From positions 1-15,824 of the forward strand of contig JADYYV010000254.1 of the NCBI GenBank assembly GCA_020853455.1: a stretch of 15,824 nt of DNA. The letters run 5' to 3'. Of this stretch, positions 1-7,084 are shown in pieces. The DNA is from Alphaproteobacteria bacterium (lineage in GTDB: Bacteria > Pseudomonadota > Alphaproteobacteria > Micavibrionales > UBA2020). The notes beneath the pieces are model-generated. The model had not been told where the DNA came from. It worked only from the letters and a program-made list of their open reading frames with translations, and searched no databases. The position numbers and the translations under genes were made by a program. The first letter of the stretch is position 1; each line of letters starts with the position of its first letter.

Positions 1-1
1 A

Positions 2-838
2 AAGCCCGAAATCGCGCAGGCGATTGCGGAGCACTACAAACCCGTCGGCGCGAATGATACCTGCCCCACCGCCCCTGTTTCGATTGCAGTTGCGCTGGCA
101 GACAAACTGGATGCGCTTGTGGGCTTCTTCGCGATTGACGAAAAGCCTACAGGTTCGAAAGACCCCTTCGCCCTGCGTCGCGCAGCGCTTGGCGTGATCC
201 GCATCATCCTTGAAAACAAGCTGCGCGTATCGCTGACGATGCTGTTCCAGAAATCATACCAGCTTTACGGCGGCAAGATTAAAGGCCTGCGCCCCGAAGC
301 AGATGTGACGAAAGACCTGACACAGTTCTTCACCGAACGCCTGAAAGTCGCGCTGAAGGACCAAGGCGTGCGTCATGACCTGATCGACGCCGTGTTCGCC
401 GCGAAAGCCGATGACGACCTGACCCGCGTGGTCGCGCGCGTCAACGCCGTGCAGGATTTCGTGAAAACCGAAGACGGCGCGAATTTGCTGGCCGGTTACA
501 AGCGCGCCACCAATATTTTGCGCATCGAGGAAAAGAAGGACGGCAAGTCCTATTCCGGCAAGGATGTGAAAGAGTCGCTGCTGGCCGAGGAGCAGGAGAA
601 AAACCTGTTCGCGGCGCTGGGCGCTTCCGGCGGCAAAATCAAAGCCGACCTTGCAAAGGAAGATTACAAGGCCGTTATGTCCGGCATGTCGGGCATCCGC
701 AGTGCGGTCGATGCGTTCTTCGACAAGATTCTGGTGAACGCGCCGGACGCCGGCCTGCGCGCCAACCGCCTTTCCATGCTCGCCAGCATTGCCGGCACGA
801 TGAACGAGGTCGCAGACTTTTCCAAACTAGAGGGGTAA
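2..838 (+). CDS. glyS: Glycyl-tRNA synthetase beta subunit, C-terminal part (5' end outside window)
   Basis: This is the 3' part of glyS. The reading frame is open from base 2 to the TAA at 836-838 and gives 278 visible residues; the full-length family is roughly 690. The beta subunit works with GlyQ (alpha) in the cytoplasmic alpha2-beta2 enzyme that charges tRNA-Gly. Near the start of the visible part is the family block VALADKLDALVGFF, then AIDEKPTGSKDPFALRRAALGVIRI, a hallmark of bacterial GlyS. The remainder is the helical C-terminal region with the DALR-type anticodon-binding domain. The first in-frame ATG (base 119) lies inside the conserved block and is not the start. ppdK follows after 6 bases, and its ribosome-binding site (AGAGGGG, 829-835) lies over the last glyS codons. 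A glyS-ppdK neighbourhood is common in alphaproteobacteria. Identification is firm; only the N-terminus is missing. Confidence 0.96.
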   Translation, partial: KPEIAQAIAEHYKPVGANDTCPTAPVSIAVALADKLDALVGFFAIDEKPTGSKDPFALRRAALGVIRIILENKLRVSLTMLFQKSYQLYGGKIKGLRPEADVTKDLTQFFTERLKVALKDQGVRHDLIDAVFAAKADDDLTRVVARVNAVQDFVKTEDGANLLAGYKRATNILRIEEKKDGKSYSGKDVKESLLAEEQEKNLFAALGASGGKIKADLAKEDYKAVMSGMSGIRSAVDAFFDKILVNAPDAGLRANRLSMLASIAGTMNEVADFSKLEG

Positions 839-844
839 TATTCG

Positions 845-3493
845 ATGTCATCCAACGCAGCGCTCAAGACCAGCCCGCAAGCCGCAGGCAAATGGGTTTA
901 CAGCTTCGGAAAAACGCTCTGCGAGGGAGATTCATCCCAGAAAAACCTGCTCGGCGGCAAGGGCGCGAATTTGGCGGAGATGAGCAAGATCGGCCTCCCC
1001 GTTCCTCCCGGTTTCACCATGTCGACCGAAGTCTGCACATATTTTTATCAGAACAAGCAGTCATATCCCGGCGATCTTGATGCTCAGGTCAATGGCGGCC
1101 TCGCGCAGCTGGAAAAAGAAATCGGCGCGATTTTCGGCGATGTAAAAAAACCGCTGCTGCTGTCGGTGCGCTCCGGCGCGCGCGTATCGATGCCGGGCAT
1201 GATGGATACCATCCTGAACCTCGGGCTGAACGATGTGACGGTGAAGGGGCTTTCTTCCTCCAGCAATAACGAGCGTTTCGCGCAAGACTGCTACCGCCGC
1301 CTGATCCAGATGTATTCCGACGTCGTGCTGGGCGTCGATCATGACCTGTTCGAGGATATCCTGGATACCTACAAACGTCGCAACGGATTCAAACAGGACA
1401 CGGATATTCCCGCCGAAGGCCTAGCGGAAATTGTTGAGCAGTATAAGACGCTGGTACAAAAACAGACCGGCAAGCCCTTTCCGCAGGACCCTCGCGAACA
1501 GCTGTGGGGCGCAATCGGCGCGGTGTTCAAATCGTGGATGACCCCGCGCGCCGTCACCTACCGCAAAATCAATTCGATCCCCGAAGAATGGGGCACGGCG
1601 GTCTGCGTGCAGGCCGTGGTGTTCGGCAATATGGGCGATGATTGCGGCACGGGCGTCGCGTTTACGCGTAACCCTTCGACCGGTGAAAACAAGTTCTATG
1701 GCGAATACCTGCTGAACGCGCAGGGAGAAGACGTGGTGGCAGGCATCCGCACGCCGCTGGAACTTGACGACATGAAGAAAACGATGCCCGAAGTGTATGA
1801 ACAGCTGGACGCGATCCGCCTGCAGCTGGAAAAGCATTACAAGGATATGCAGGACATCGAATTCACCATCCAGAACAAAAAACTGTATATGCTGCAGACC
1901 CGCAGCGGCAAGCGCACAGCGCCCGCCGCCCTGAAAATCGCGGTCGATATGGAGAATGAAAAACTGATTTCGAAAGAGGTCGCGATCAAGCGCATCAACC
2001 CGCAATCTCTCGACCAGCTGCTGCACCCTACCATCGACGCGAATGCGGCAAAGAACGTGCTGACGCGCGGGCTGCCGGCATCGCCGGGCGCTGCGGTCGG
2101 CGCGGTATGCTTTGATTCCGATGACGCGGAAAAGCTGGCCAAGGATGGCGTAAAGGTGATCCTGTGCCGCACCGAAACCAGCCCCGAAGACATTCACGGC
2201 ATGCATGCCGCCGAAGGCATTTTGACGTCGCGCGGCGGCATGACCAGCCATGCGGCGGTCGTTGCGCGCGGCATGGGCAAACCCTGCGTTTCCGGCGCGG
2301 GCGATGTGGTGATCGACATGAAATCGAAAACCATGACGATCAAGGGCAAGACGCTGTCGGAGGGCGATAAAATCACGCTGGACGGATCGACCGGCGAAGT
2401 GCTGCTGGGCGCGGTGAAAATGCTGCAGCCTGCGCTGACCGGCGATTTTGAAACGCTGATGACCTGGGCGGATGATATGCGCCGCCTGAAAATCCGCGCG
2501 AATGCCGAAACCGCGCTCGACGCCGAAACCGCGCGCAAATTCGGCGCGGAAGGCATCGGTCTTTGCCGCACCGAACATATGTTCTTCGATCCCGAACGCA
2601 TCCTGTCCGTGCGCCAGATGATTTTGGCCGAAACATCCGAAGACCGCCGCGCGGCACTTGCCAAGATTGCGCCGCACCAGCAGCAGGACTTCGTAAAGAT
2701 TTTCAAAATCATGAAGGGCCTGCCCGTCACGATCCGTTTGCTCGACCCGCCGCTACACGAATTCCTGCCGCACGAGGACGAAGAAATTGCCGGTCTCGCG
2801 AAATCGCTGGGCATTTCGGCGGACAAGGTGCGCCAGCGCATCGCGCGCCTGCATGAAGCGAACCCGATGCTGGGCCTGCGCGGATCGCGCCTTGGCATCG
2901 TCTATCCCGAAATCTATGAAATGCAGGTGAAGGCTATTTTTGAAGCGGCGCTGGCCGTGAAGAACGAAACCGGCGAAACCGTCATCCCCGAAGTCATGGT
3001 GCCTCTGATCGCGACCAAAGCGGAAATGGATATCCTGAAAGCCATGATCGACAAGGTTGCGGCAGCCGTCGGTTTCAAGGGCTACCTGACCGGCACGATG
3101 ATCGAACTGCCGCGCGCGGCGCTGGCGGCGGGCAGCATCGCTGAATCCGCCGAATTCTTCAGCTTCGGCACGAACGACCTGACGCAGACGACCTTTGGCA
3201 TCAGCCGCGACGATGCGGGTTCGTTCCTGCCCGCCTATCAGGCGCAAGGCATCCTGCCGTCCGACCCGTTTGCGTCGATTGATGTGGATGGTGTGGGCGA
3301 ACTGGTGAAAACAGCCTGCGAGCGCGGCCGTAAAACCCGCAAAGACCTGAAGCTTGGCATCTGCGGCGAACACGGCGGCGATCCGGCATCCATCAAGTTC
3401 TTTGAATCCGCAGGCCTTGATTACGTCTCGTGTTCCCCCTACCGCGTGCCGATCGCGCGCCTGGCGGCGGCACAGGCGGCGTTGAAGGATTAA
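845..3493 (+). CDS. ppdK: Pyruvate, phosphate dikinase
   Basis: A complete 882-residue PPDK, close to the usual length of about 875-890. It interconverts pyruvate + ATP + Pi with phosphoenolpyruvate + AMP + PPi in the cytoplasm, feeding gluconeogenesis or acting in PPi-linked glycolysis. The N-terminal ATP-grasp domain begins with LLGGKGANLAEM (about 36-47). The central swivelling domain carries the phosphorylated histidine in GGMTSHAAVVARGMGKP, His469 by my count. The C-terminal PEP/pyruvate barrel contains GTNDLTQTTFGISRDDAG and CGEHGGDP, whose Cys840 matches the catalytic acid/base cysteine of the Clostridium symbiosum enzyme (Cys831). The protein ends with the typical SCSPYRVPIARLAAAQAAL. 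The ATG at 845 is chosen because AGAGGGG lies 9 bases upstream, overlapping the end of glyS, which suggests cotranscription. No PPDK regulatory kinase gene is in the window. The gene is intact. Confidence 0.98.
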   Translation: MSSNAALKTSPQAAGKWVYSFGKTLCEGDSSQKNLLGGKGANLAEMSKIGLPVPPGFTMSTEVCTYFYQNKQSYPGDLDAQVNGGLAQLEKEIGAIFGDVKKPLLLSVRSGARVSMPGMMDTILNLGLNDVTVKGLSSSSNNERFAQDCYRRLIQMYSDVVLGVDHDLFEDILDTYKRRNGFKQDTDIPAEGLAEIVEQYKTLVQKQTGKPFPQDPREQLWGAIGAVFKSWMTPRAVTYRKINSIPEEWGTAVCVQAVVFGNMGDDCGTGVAFTRNPSTGENKFYGEYLLNAQGEDVVAGIRTPLELDDMKKTMPEVYEQLDAIRLQLEKHYKDMQDIEFTIQNKKLYMLQTRSGKRTAPAALKIAVDMENEKLISKEVAIKRINPQSLDQLLHPTIDANAAKNVLTRGLPASPGAAVGAVCFDSDDAEKLAKDGVKVILCRTETSPEDIHGMHAAEGILTSRGGMTSHAAVVARGMGKPCVSGAGDVVIDMKSKTMTIKGKTLSEGDKITLDGSTGEVLLGAVKMLQPALTGDFETLMTWADDMRRLKIRANAETALDAETARKFGAEGIGLCRTEHMFFDPERILSVRQMILAETSEDRRAALAKIAPHQQQDFVKIFKIMKGLPVTIRLLDPPLHEFLPHEDEEIAGLAKSLGISADKVRQRIARLHEANPMLGLRGSRLGIVYPEIYEMQVKAIFEAALAVKNETGETVIPEVMVPLIATKAEMDILKAMIDKVAAAVGFKGYLTGTMIELPRAALAAGSIAESAEFFSFGTNDLTQTTFGISRDDAGSFLPAYQAQGILPSDPFASIDVDGVGELVKTACERGRKTRKDLKLGICGEHGGDPASIKFFESAGLDYVSCSPYRVPIARLAAAQAALKD

Positions 3494-3495
3494 CA

Positions 3496-3858
3496 GTGAA
3501 AGCTGTAATAGCGACGCTCAAAAAGCCGATGATTTTTGCTATCGCATGGCCGTTTGCTGCATGGATTATTTTTTCTATTATTGGCGCTCGTATAATTGGC
3601 GGTACCAGCTTGAAGTTGGACACTCCCGCTGAACCTGACATTATTGGCGGCTTTGAAGTTGGGGCGTTCGGGTACAAAGTTATGTTTTTGACTCAGTTTC
3701 TTCCCGGCGCACTCGCAATGATGTTCATTAAACGAGAGATTATTTCCAACATTTTTGGAGTGGTTGCTTACCTTATTTATTCGGCATTAATTTTCTTTAT
3801 CTTCTTCTTTGTTCTGCACGGAAAAATTCCCAACGTCTTTATTCTCTTGGACGCTTAA
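3496..3858 (+). CDS. Small hypothetical membrane protein, AT-rich
   Basis: A 120-residue protein that I do not recognise. A GTG start at 3496 is preferred because GAAGGA (3484-3489) sits 6 bases upstream, inside the last ppdK codons; an ATG at 3529 is the alternative. Longer readings from 3430 overlap ppdK and begin with non-hydrophobic residues read out of frame from that gene. Three hydrophobic stretches are visible, about residues 12-34, 62-78 and 86-107, the last very rich in Phe and Ile. It is therefore probably an inner-membrane protein with two to three spans, with a polar loop at about 37-60. The codons (ATT, TTT, GTT, CTT) are clearly more AT-rich than those of ppdK or the minus-strand genes, suggesting recent acquisition or a fast-evolving orphan. 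It starts 2 bases after the ppdK stop, so it may be translated from ppdK mRNA. It converges on the DUF599 gene with a 2-base gap. Confidence 0.6.
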   Translation: MKAVIATLKKPMIFAIAWPFAAWIIFSIIGARIIGGTSLKLDTPAEPDIIGGFEVGAFGYKVMFLTQFLPGALAMMFIKREIISNIFGVVAYLIYSALIFFIFFFVLHGKIPNVFILLDA

Positions 3859-3860
3859 AT

Positions 3861-4586
3861 TCAAACACCCTTCTCGTAAATCCGCGTGTAATCCTCGCGG
3901 CTGCGCACCAGGAATTTCAGGGTACGGGAGCGGAATTCGCGTAAGTACAGCACAATCACGACCAGCGTGCAGGTGGGGATCAGCAGCCACGGGCTGATGA
4001 ACCACGGCAGCAGCGCAAGCGCGAAATAATACGAGCGCAGGCCGTAATTGAATTCATGCCCCGCACGGTCGGAAATTTTCGCCAGCTGCACGGCGAAATC
4101 TTCTTCATCGGGCGTCAGTTGCTTGCCTGCGGGCACAAAGGGCGCGGCGCCGATCAGGATCGAGACAAATGTGTGCTGGCGCATCGCCCAGGTGAAGCGG
4201 AAAAACGCATAGACGAAAATGATGACCAGCGTCAGCAGCTTGAACTGCACCTGCTCCACCGTCGTTTTCGCAACGAAAGCGTGGTTCGATAACAGCTCCA
4301 TCACGTTCTGCGACGAATACAAAACCGTCACCGCGCCCGCGAGGATGAAGATATTGGTGGTCGCCAGAAAGTTGACCATCTGCACAAGGTTGTTCAGCAG
4401 GGCGAGGTCTGAAATACGGTTTTCGCGGTAGAGGAGTTTTTTCATCCAGTCGGTGCGGTAACTGTAGAGCAGCGCCGAGAGGCATTCGGTGTCATGTGCG
4501 CGTTTCTTGGCGTAAAGCGTGTAGCCCACCCAGCAGGCCAGAAACCAGCCAAAAGCCACCCAATCCATCACATCGCCGAAAATCAT
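3861..4586 (-). CDS. DUF599 family membrane protein
   Basis: A polytopic inner-membrane protein of about 241 residues that matches DUF599, a family without an established function. Features matching that family are the N-terminal span followed by WVGYTLYAKKRA, then YRTDWMKKLLYRENRISDLALL and the hydrophobic FLATTNIFILAGAV. A span rich in Phe/Val/Ile follows, and late in the protein GLRSYYFALALLPWFISPWLL. I count about four to five membrane spans, at roughly residues 6-24, 75-95, 115-135 and 185-215. The ATG at 4586 is preferred, with GGGTGAG a few bases upstream. A GTG at 4595 (three extra codons) and an ATG at 4571 are alternatives. The gene lies alone behind a 69-base AT-rich intergenic region with promoter-like and palindromic elements. 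No pathway can be inferred from its neighbours. Confidence 0.85.
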   Translation of the reverse strand: MIFGDVMDWVAFGWFLACWVGYTLYAKKRAHDTECLSALLYSYRTDWMKKLLYRENRISDLALLNNLVQMVNFLATTNIFILAGAVTVLYSSQNVMELLSNHAFVAKTTVEQVQFKLLTLVIIFVYAFFRFTWAMRQHTFVSILIGAAPFVPAGKQLTPDEEDFAVQLAKISDRAGHEFNYGLRSYYFALALLPWFISPWLLIPTCTLVVIVLYLREFRSRTLKFLVRSREDYTRIYEKGV

Positions 4587-4610
4587 CGCTCTCACCCGTC
4601 TTTAACTACG

Positions 4611-4647
4611 GGTAATATTATTACCTTTTATGTTGCAGCGCAACATA
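4611..4647 (-). promoter_or_regulatory. Putative promoter with two palindromes upstream of the DUF599 gene
   Basis: On the minus strand, TTGCGC (4638-4643) and TAATAT (4615-4620) are separated by exactly 17 bases. Each matches 4 of 6 positions of the sigma-70 consensus hexamers, which places the transcription start about 20-25 bases upstream of the DUF599 ATG. Two inverted repeats overlay these elements. TATGTTGC-AGC-GCAACATA at 4629-4647 covers the -35, and GGTAAT-ATT-ATTACC at 4611-4625 covers the -10. Both have 3-base centres and are separated by 3 bases. Palindromes placed over core promoter elements are typical of repressor operators. This is an inference; no regulator gene lies nearby. 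Confidence 0.4.
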
Positions 4648-4664
4648 TTTTTTCGGGAAATTAT

Positions 4665-5171
4665 TTAGAACCCGTTCTTGCGGGCGGGCGACGGCGCTGT
4701 GAATAGTGCGAGGCTTTCCATGCCGGTCAGTTTCGCGTTTAGATGCGCCATGGTGCGGTCGTGCAGTTCGCGGTATGCGGTGGCACCCATCTCGCCCTGA
4801 ACGCTCTGCAGGCGATCCTTGGTGTCTTCCAGCACGAAGCGTTCACGTGTGGGTTTCGACACGCTGCCGGTCGTTTCAAACTCCTTCAGCGCCTTCAGGC
4901 TGGTGGTGATCAGGTCGTGGGCGTGTTCGGGATAGACCATGAAAACGTGGTTATCAGGGCTGAGCCCCGGAGCATTGGCGGCAAGGTTGAACCCCGCCCT
5001 GCGCACTTCGTACCGCGCCAGCGCCGCGCAGACATGGCGCGAAAAGGCCTGTCCGTCTGTCTGCGCGCAATCGAGAATGCGGGTGTCGGTTAACAAGTGA
5101 TTCTGCCCTATATGCTCAGTTTGTGTATAACTAAAGGTAGCTTTGAATACTGACCCTGTCAAACATCCCAT
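4665..5171 (-). CDS. Hypothetical protein, 143-168 residues
   Basis: An open frame of 168 codons with no family I recognise. The product looks soluble: no signal peptide and no membrane span. It is mixed alpha/beta in character, with a charged helical middle (roughly residues 83-115) and a helical tail that ends basic (ARKNGF). The start is uncertain. The ATG at 5171 has no convincing ribosome-binding site. Its first 25 codons contain a good -35-like TTGACA and a possible -10 at 17-base spacing, so the true start may be the in-frame TTG at 5096 (143 residues, weak AGGG upstream). Codon use after that point resembles the neighbouring genes, which supports real coding. It lies 31 bases downstream of the 353-residue hypothetical gene and 69 bases before the DUF599 gene, all on the same strand. 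No function is proposed. Confidence 0.55.
   Translation of the reverse strand: MGCLTGSVFKATFSYTQTEHIGQNHLLTDTRILDCAQTDGQAFSRHVCAALARYEVRRAGFNLAANAPGLSPDNHVFMVYPEHAHDLITTSLKALKEFETTGSVSKPTRERFVLEDTKDRLQSVQGEMGATAYRELHDRTMAHLNAKLTGMESLALFTAPSPARKNGF
5134..5162 (-). promoter_or_regulatory. Possible sigma-70 promoter inside the 5' end of the 168-codon frame
   Basis: On the minus strand a perfect TTGACA (5157-5162) is followed after 17 bases by TACCTT (5134-5139), a weak -10 with 3 of 6 matches. A TTATAC at 5125-5130 lies a little further on. If used, transcription would begin near 5127, downstream of the ATG at 5171, and translation would need the TTG at 5096. The -35 is strong but the -10 is poor, so confidence is low. 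Confidence 0.3.
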
Positions 5172-5202
5172 AGCTTGTCGTGGGGATTCAAGGAGTTGCG
5201 CG

Positions 5203-6264
5203 TTAGAAGATATGTACCAGCGTCAGGCCGATGCGCGACCGGGCCTCGTTTTCCATGAGCTTTAGCTGTTCAAGGCCGGGTTCCAGCTCGGTGATCACGT
5301 ATTGCGCGCGTTTTTGCGGGCCGCCGACGGCGTTGTCGGGGAATTCCAGCGACCAGTTGCGCGTCTTCACGACAAGGCCGCACAGCACCGCGCCCATGCC
5401 GGCGTGGTTTTCCTCGATATCGCTGCGCAGTTTCATGAAAGACTGTTTGTTGATATCGCCCCAGAACAGCTCGAACCCGTTCTGGAACTTCGCCAGCCGT
5501 TCACGGATGGAGGTGGAAAGGAAACGCAGCGAGTCTTCGACTTTCTTGCAGCTTGCGAGCGTGCGCGGCGATGACGCGACTTCACGCTGCGTGCGCAGGT
5601 CGCCCAACCATAGCCAGAAGCGGTTGATGTCCGGCACGATGCCGTGGAAAGTATGGCGGTAATAAGCGACCGATAAAAACACGTCGCTGTAATCTTCAAG
5701 AAAGGCCGGAATTTCCGCCATGCCAAGGCCGGTTTTCTGCCCCATCATTTTCAGCCGTCCGGCCACGCGCGTTTTATCGGGGTCGTTGAACAGCTTCAGG
5801 AGGTCGGCATCTGTTTCATCGCCCTCGCCGAAGATATTGCGGATCAGCGGGCGCGTGAATTCCTGCGTGTAGCGGTGCAGCGTGTCCTTCATGTCGCCCG
5901 ACAGTTCCAGCACGGTATCATCCACCTCGATGCCGAGGCGCTTGAGGCTGGAGCGCAGGGAATAAATATCATAGCTGGGCAGTGCGGAGAGTTTCGAGAC
6001 GATGGTTTGATCCTCGACCGTTCCGGCCTGGGCCTGCACGATGTCTTCGGGGCGTATCTGCAGGCTGCCCGAAACTGAATCGTTATGAAGCTCGACCGCC
6101 GTCTCCATGCGCGAATTTTTCACGAGCCGCGCGGATTTCAGCGTGCCGCTCGATAGCGGAATCATCGACAGCGGCAGCGCGTCGATGGCATCACGGTCGG
6201 ACACAGGGGGCTTGCCGCCTTTGCCGCCGGTTTTTGATTTGTCGGTTGTCACAATTACACCCAA
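5203..6264 (-). CDS. Conserved-looking hypothetical protein, about 350 residues
   Basis: A well-formed open frame of 353 codons with GC-rich codon use like its neighbours. I do not recognise the family. The first 25 residues are polar and Gly/Lys/Pro-rich (TGGKGGKPP) and probably disordered. The rest is largely helical and soluble, with no signal peptide and no membrane span. Blocks that look conserved are GTLKSARLVKNSRMETAVEL (about 40-59), SYDIYSLRSSLKRLGIEVDD (about 96-115), YTQEFTRPLIRNIFGEGDE (about 131-149) and the Trp-rich INRFWLWLGDLRTQREVASS (about 213-232). The start is a TTG at 6264 (AAGGG about 4 bases upstream) or a GTG at 6252 (GGGTG about 5 bases upstream); both give nearly the same protein. 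It follows ygfZ after 40 bases. Its job is unknown, and neither neighbour points to one. Confidence 0.75.
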   Translation of the reverse strand: MGVIVTTDKSKTGGKGGKPPVSDRDAIDALPLSMIPLSSGTLKSARLVKNSRMETAVELHNDSVSGSLQIRPEDIVQAQAGTVEDQTIVSKLSALPSYDIYSLRSSLKRLGIEVDDTVLELSGDMKDTLHRYTQEFTRPLIRNIFGEGDETDADLLKLFNDPDKTRVAGRLKMMGQKTGLGMAEIPAFLEDYSDVFLSVAYYRHTFHGIVPDINRFWLWLGDLRTQREVASSPRTLASCKKVEDSLRFLSTSIRERLAKFQNGFELFWGDINKQSFMKLRSDIEENHAGMGAVLCGLVVKTRNWSLEFPDNAVGGPQKRAQYVITELEPGLEQLKLMENEARSRIGLTLVHIF

Positions 6265-6285
6265 AATACCCTTGATAGTATTTTA
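6263..6285 (-). promoter_or_regulatory. Inverted repeat and -10-like element at the start of the 353-residue gene
   Basis: AAAATAC (6263-6269) and GTATTTT (6278-6284) form a perfect 7-base inverted repeat with an 8-base loop. In the minus-strand transcript the loop carries the AAGG ribosome-binding sequence, and the second arm overlaps the TTG start at 6264. On the same strand, TAAAAT (6280-6285) is a 5-of-6 match to a -10 box but has only a weak -35 (TTAAAT) 17 bases upstream. It could be a promoter, an operator or a weak hairpin that masks translation; an AT-rich chance repeat is possible. Confidence 0.25.
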
Positions 6286-6304
6286 AAGCATAAAGGTTAA
6301 CGAT

Positions 6305-7084
6305 TTAAGGCAGATAATCCGGAACAGACAGCGCCAGCGGCTGCCCTTCTCCCGTTTGCAGAATTGGCGGATTTTCGGCCAAAACCGCCACTTTCAGCTG
6401 CGCCAGCGCAAACAAGCCATCGGATGACAGCTGCCGAACCTCCCCCATATCCTTGCCGTCGGCAACGACTTTTGCGCCAGCCGCCATCGGCGTTGCGCTG
6501 TTGATGGTGACGATGCGGCGCTTGGCTTTCGACAGGTTATACATGCGCGCCGCGACTTCCTGTCCGATAAAGCAGCCTTTGTCCCATGCGACGGCGTTCA
6601 GAAGGTCGAGATTCACATCGGCCATCGTATCGCGTTCGGTGATGGCAAGGCTGCCGCAGGGAATTGTTTTGCGGATACAGATGTCGTGATAGGCCGCAAC
6701 GGGCTCGGCCTCGATTGTTTCGGTGGCGTATAACCGCGGCGGCAGCGTGGCAAGGCGCGGGTCGGCGATGCCGCGAGAATCCGCATACACATTTCCGGCC
6801 TTGCGCGTGAAACTCACCTTCGCCCGCAATTTGAAAATCGCAAAGCGGCGCAGCAGGTCATCGACACGCGCGGTTTCGCAATCGAGGAAGTATCCGGCAT
6901 CATCCTGCCCGATAAAGAAATCATGCAGTACAAATCCCTGCGGCATCAGCAGGCAGGAATAGACAAGCCTGCCCACACCCGCGTGTTTCATGTCGTTCGT
7001 AATGACGTTCTGCAAAAAATCGCGCGCATCGTCGCCCGCCACGCGGACAAGGCAGCGGTCGGACAGGTGGATGGGGTTATTCAT
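6305..7084 (-). CDS. ygfZ: Folate-binding Fe-S cluster assembly/repair protein YgfZ
   Basis: A complete 259-residue protein of the YgfZ/IBA57 family, which is related to the aminomethyltransferase GcvT. These cytoplasmic folate-binding proteins help assemble or repair Fe-S clusters in certain enzymes. The diagnostic motif DKGCFIGQEVAARM (about residues 168-181, Cys171) is present, as is the N-terminal block VRVAGDDARDFLQNVITNDM found in this group. Of the possible starts at 7111, 7090 and 7084, the ATG at 7084 is chosen because AGGAA lies 7 bases upstream and the protein then begins MNNPIHLSDR, typical for the family. This start lies within the last codons of phr, an overlap of 8 bases, so translation is probably coupled to the photolyase. 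Confidence 0.93.
   Translation of the reverse strand: MNNPIHLSDRCLVRVAGDDARDFLQNVITNDMKHAGVGRLVYSCLLMPQGFVLHDFFIGQDDAGYFLDCETARVDDLLRRFAIFKLRAKVSFTRKAGNVYADSRGIADPRLATLPPRLYATETIEAEPVAAYHDICIRKTIPCGSLAITERDTMADVNLDLLNAVAWDKGCFIGQEVAARMYNLSKAKRRIVTINSATPMAAGAKVVADGKDMGEVRQLSSDGLFALAQLKVAVLAENPPILQTGEGQPLALSVPDYLP

Noticed and set aside
1421..2677. 418-codon minus-strand open frame inside ppdK
   Set aside because: It lies wholly antisense to an unmistakable ppdK. Its His/Arg/Ala/Gly-rich product is typical of a GC-rich shadow frame and it has no recognisable domain.
4629..4653. Hairpin followed by a T run on the plus strand, resembling an intrinsic terminator
   Set aside because: No plus-strand gene ends near it: the last one stops at 3858 and converges on a minus-strand gene. 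On the minus strand the hairpin is followed by AAAAGG, not T. Its position over a promoter favours an operator.
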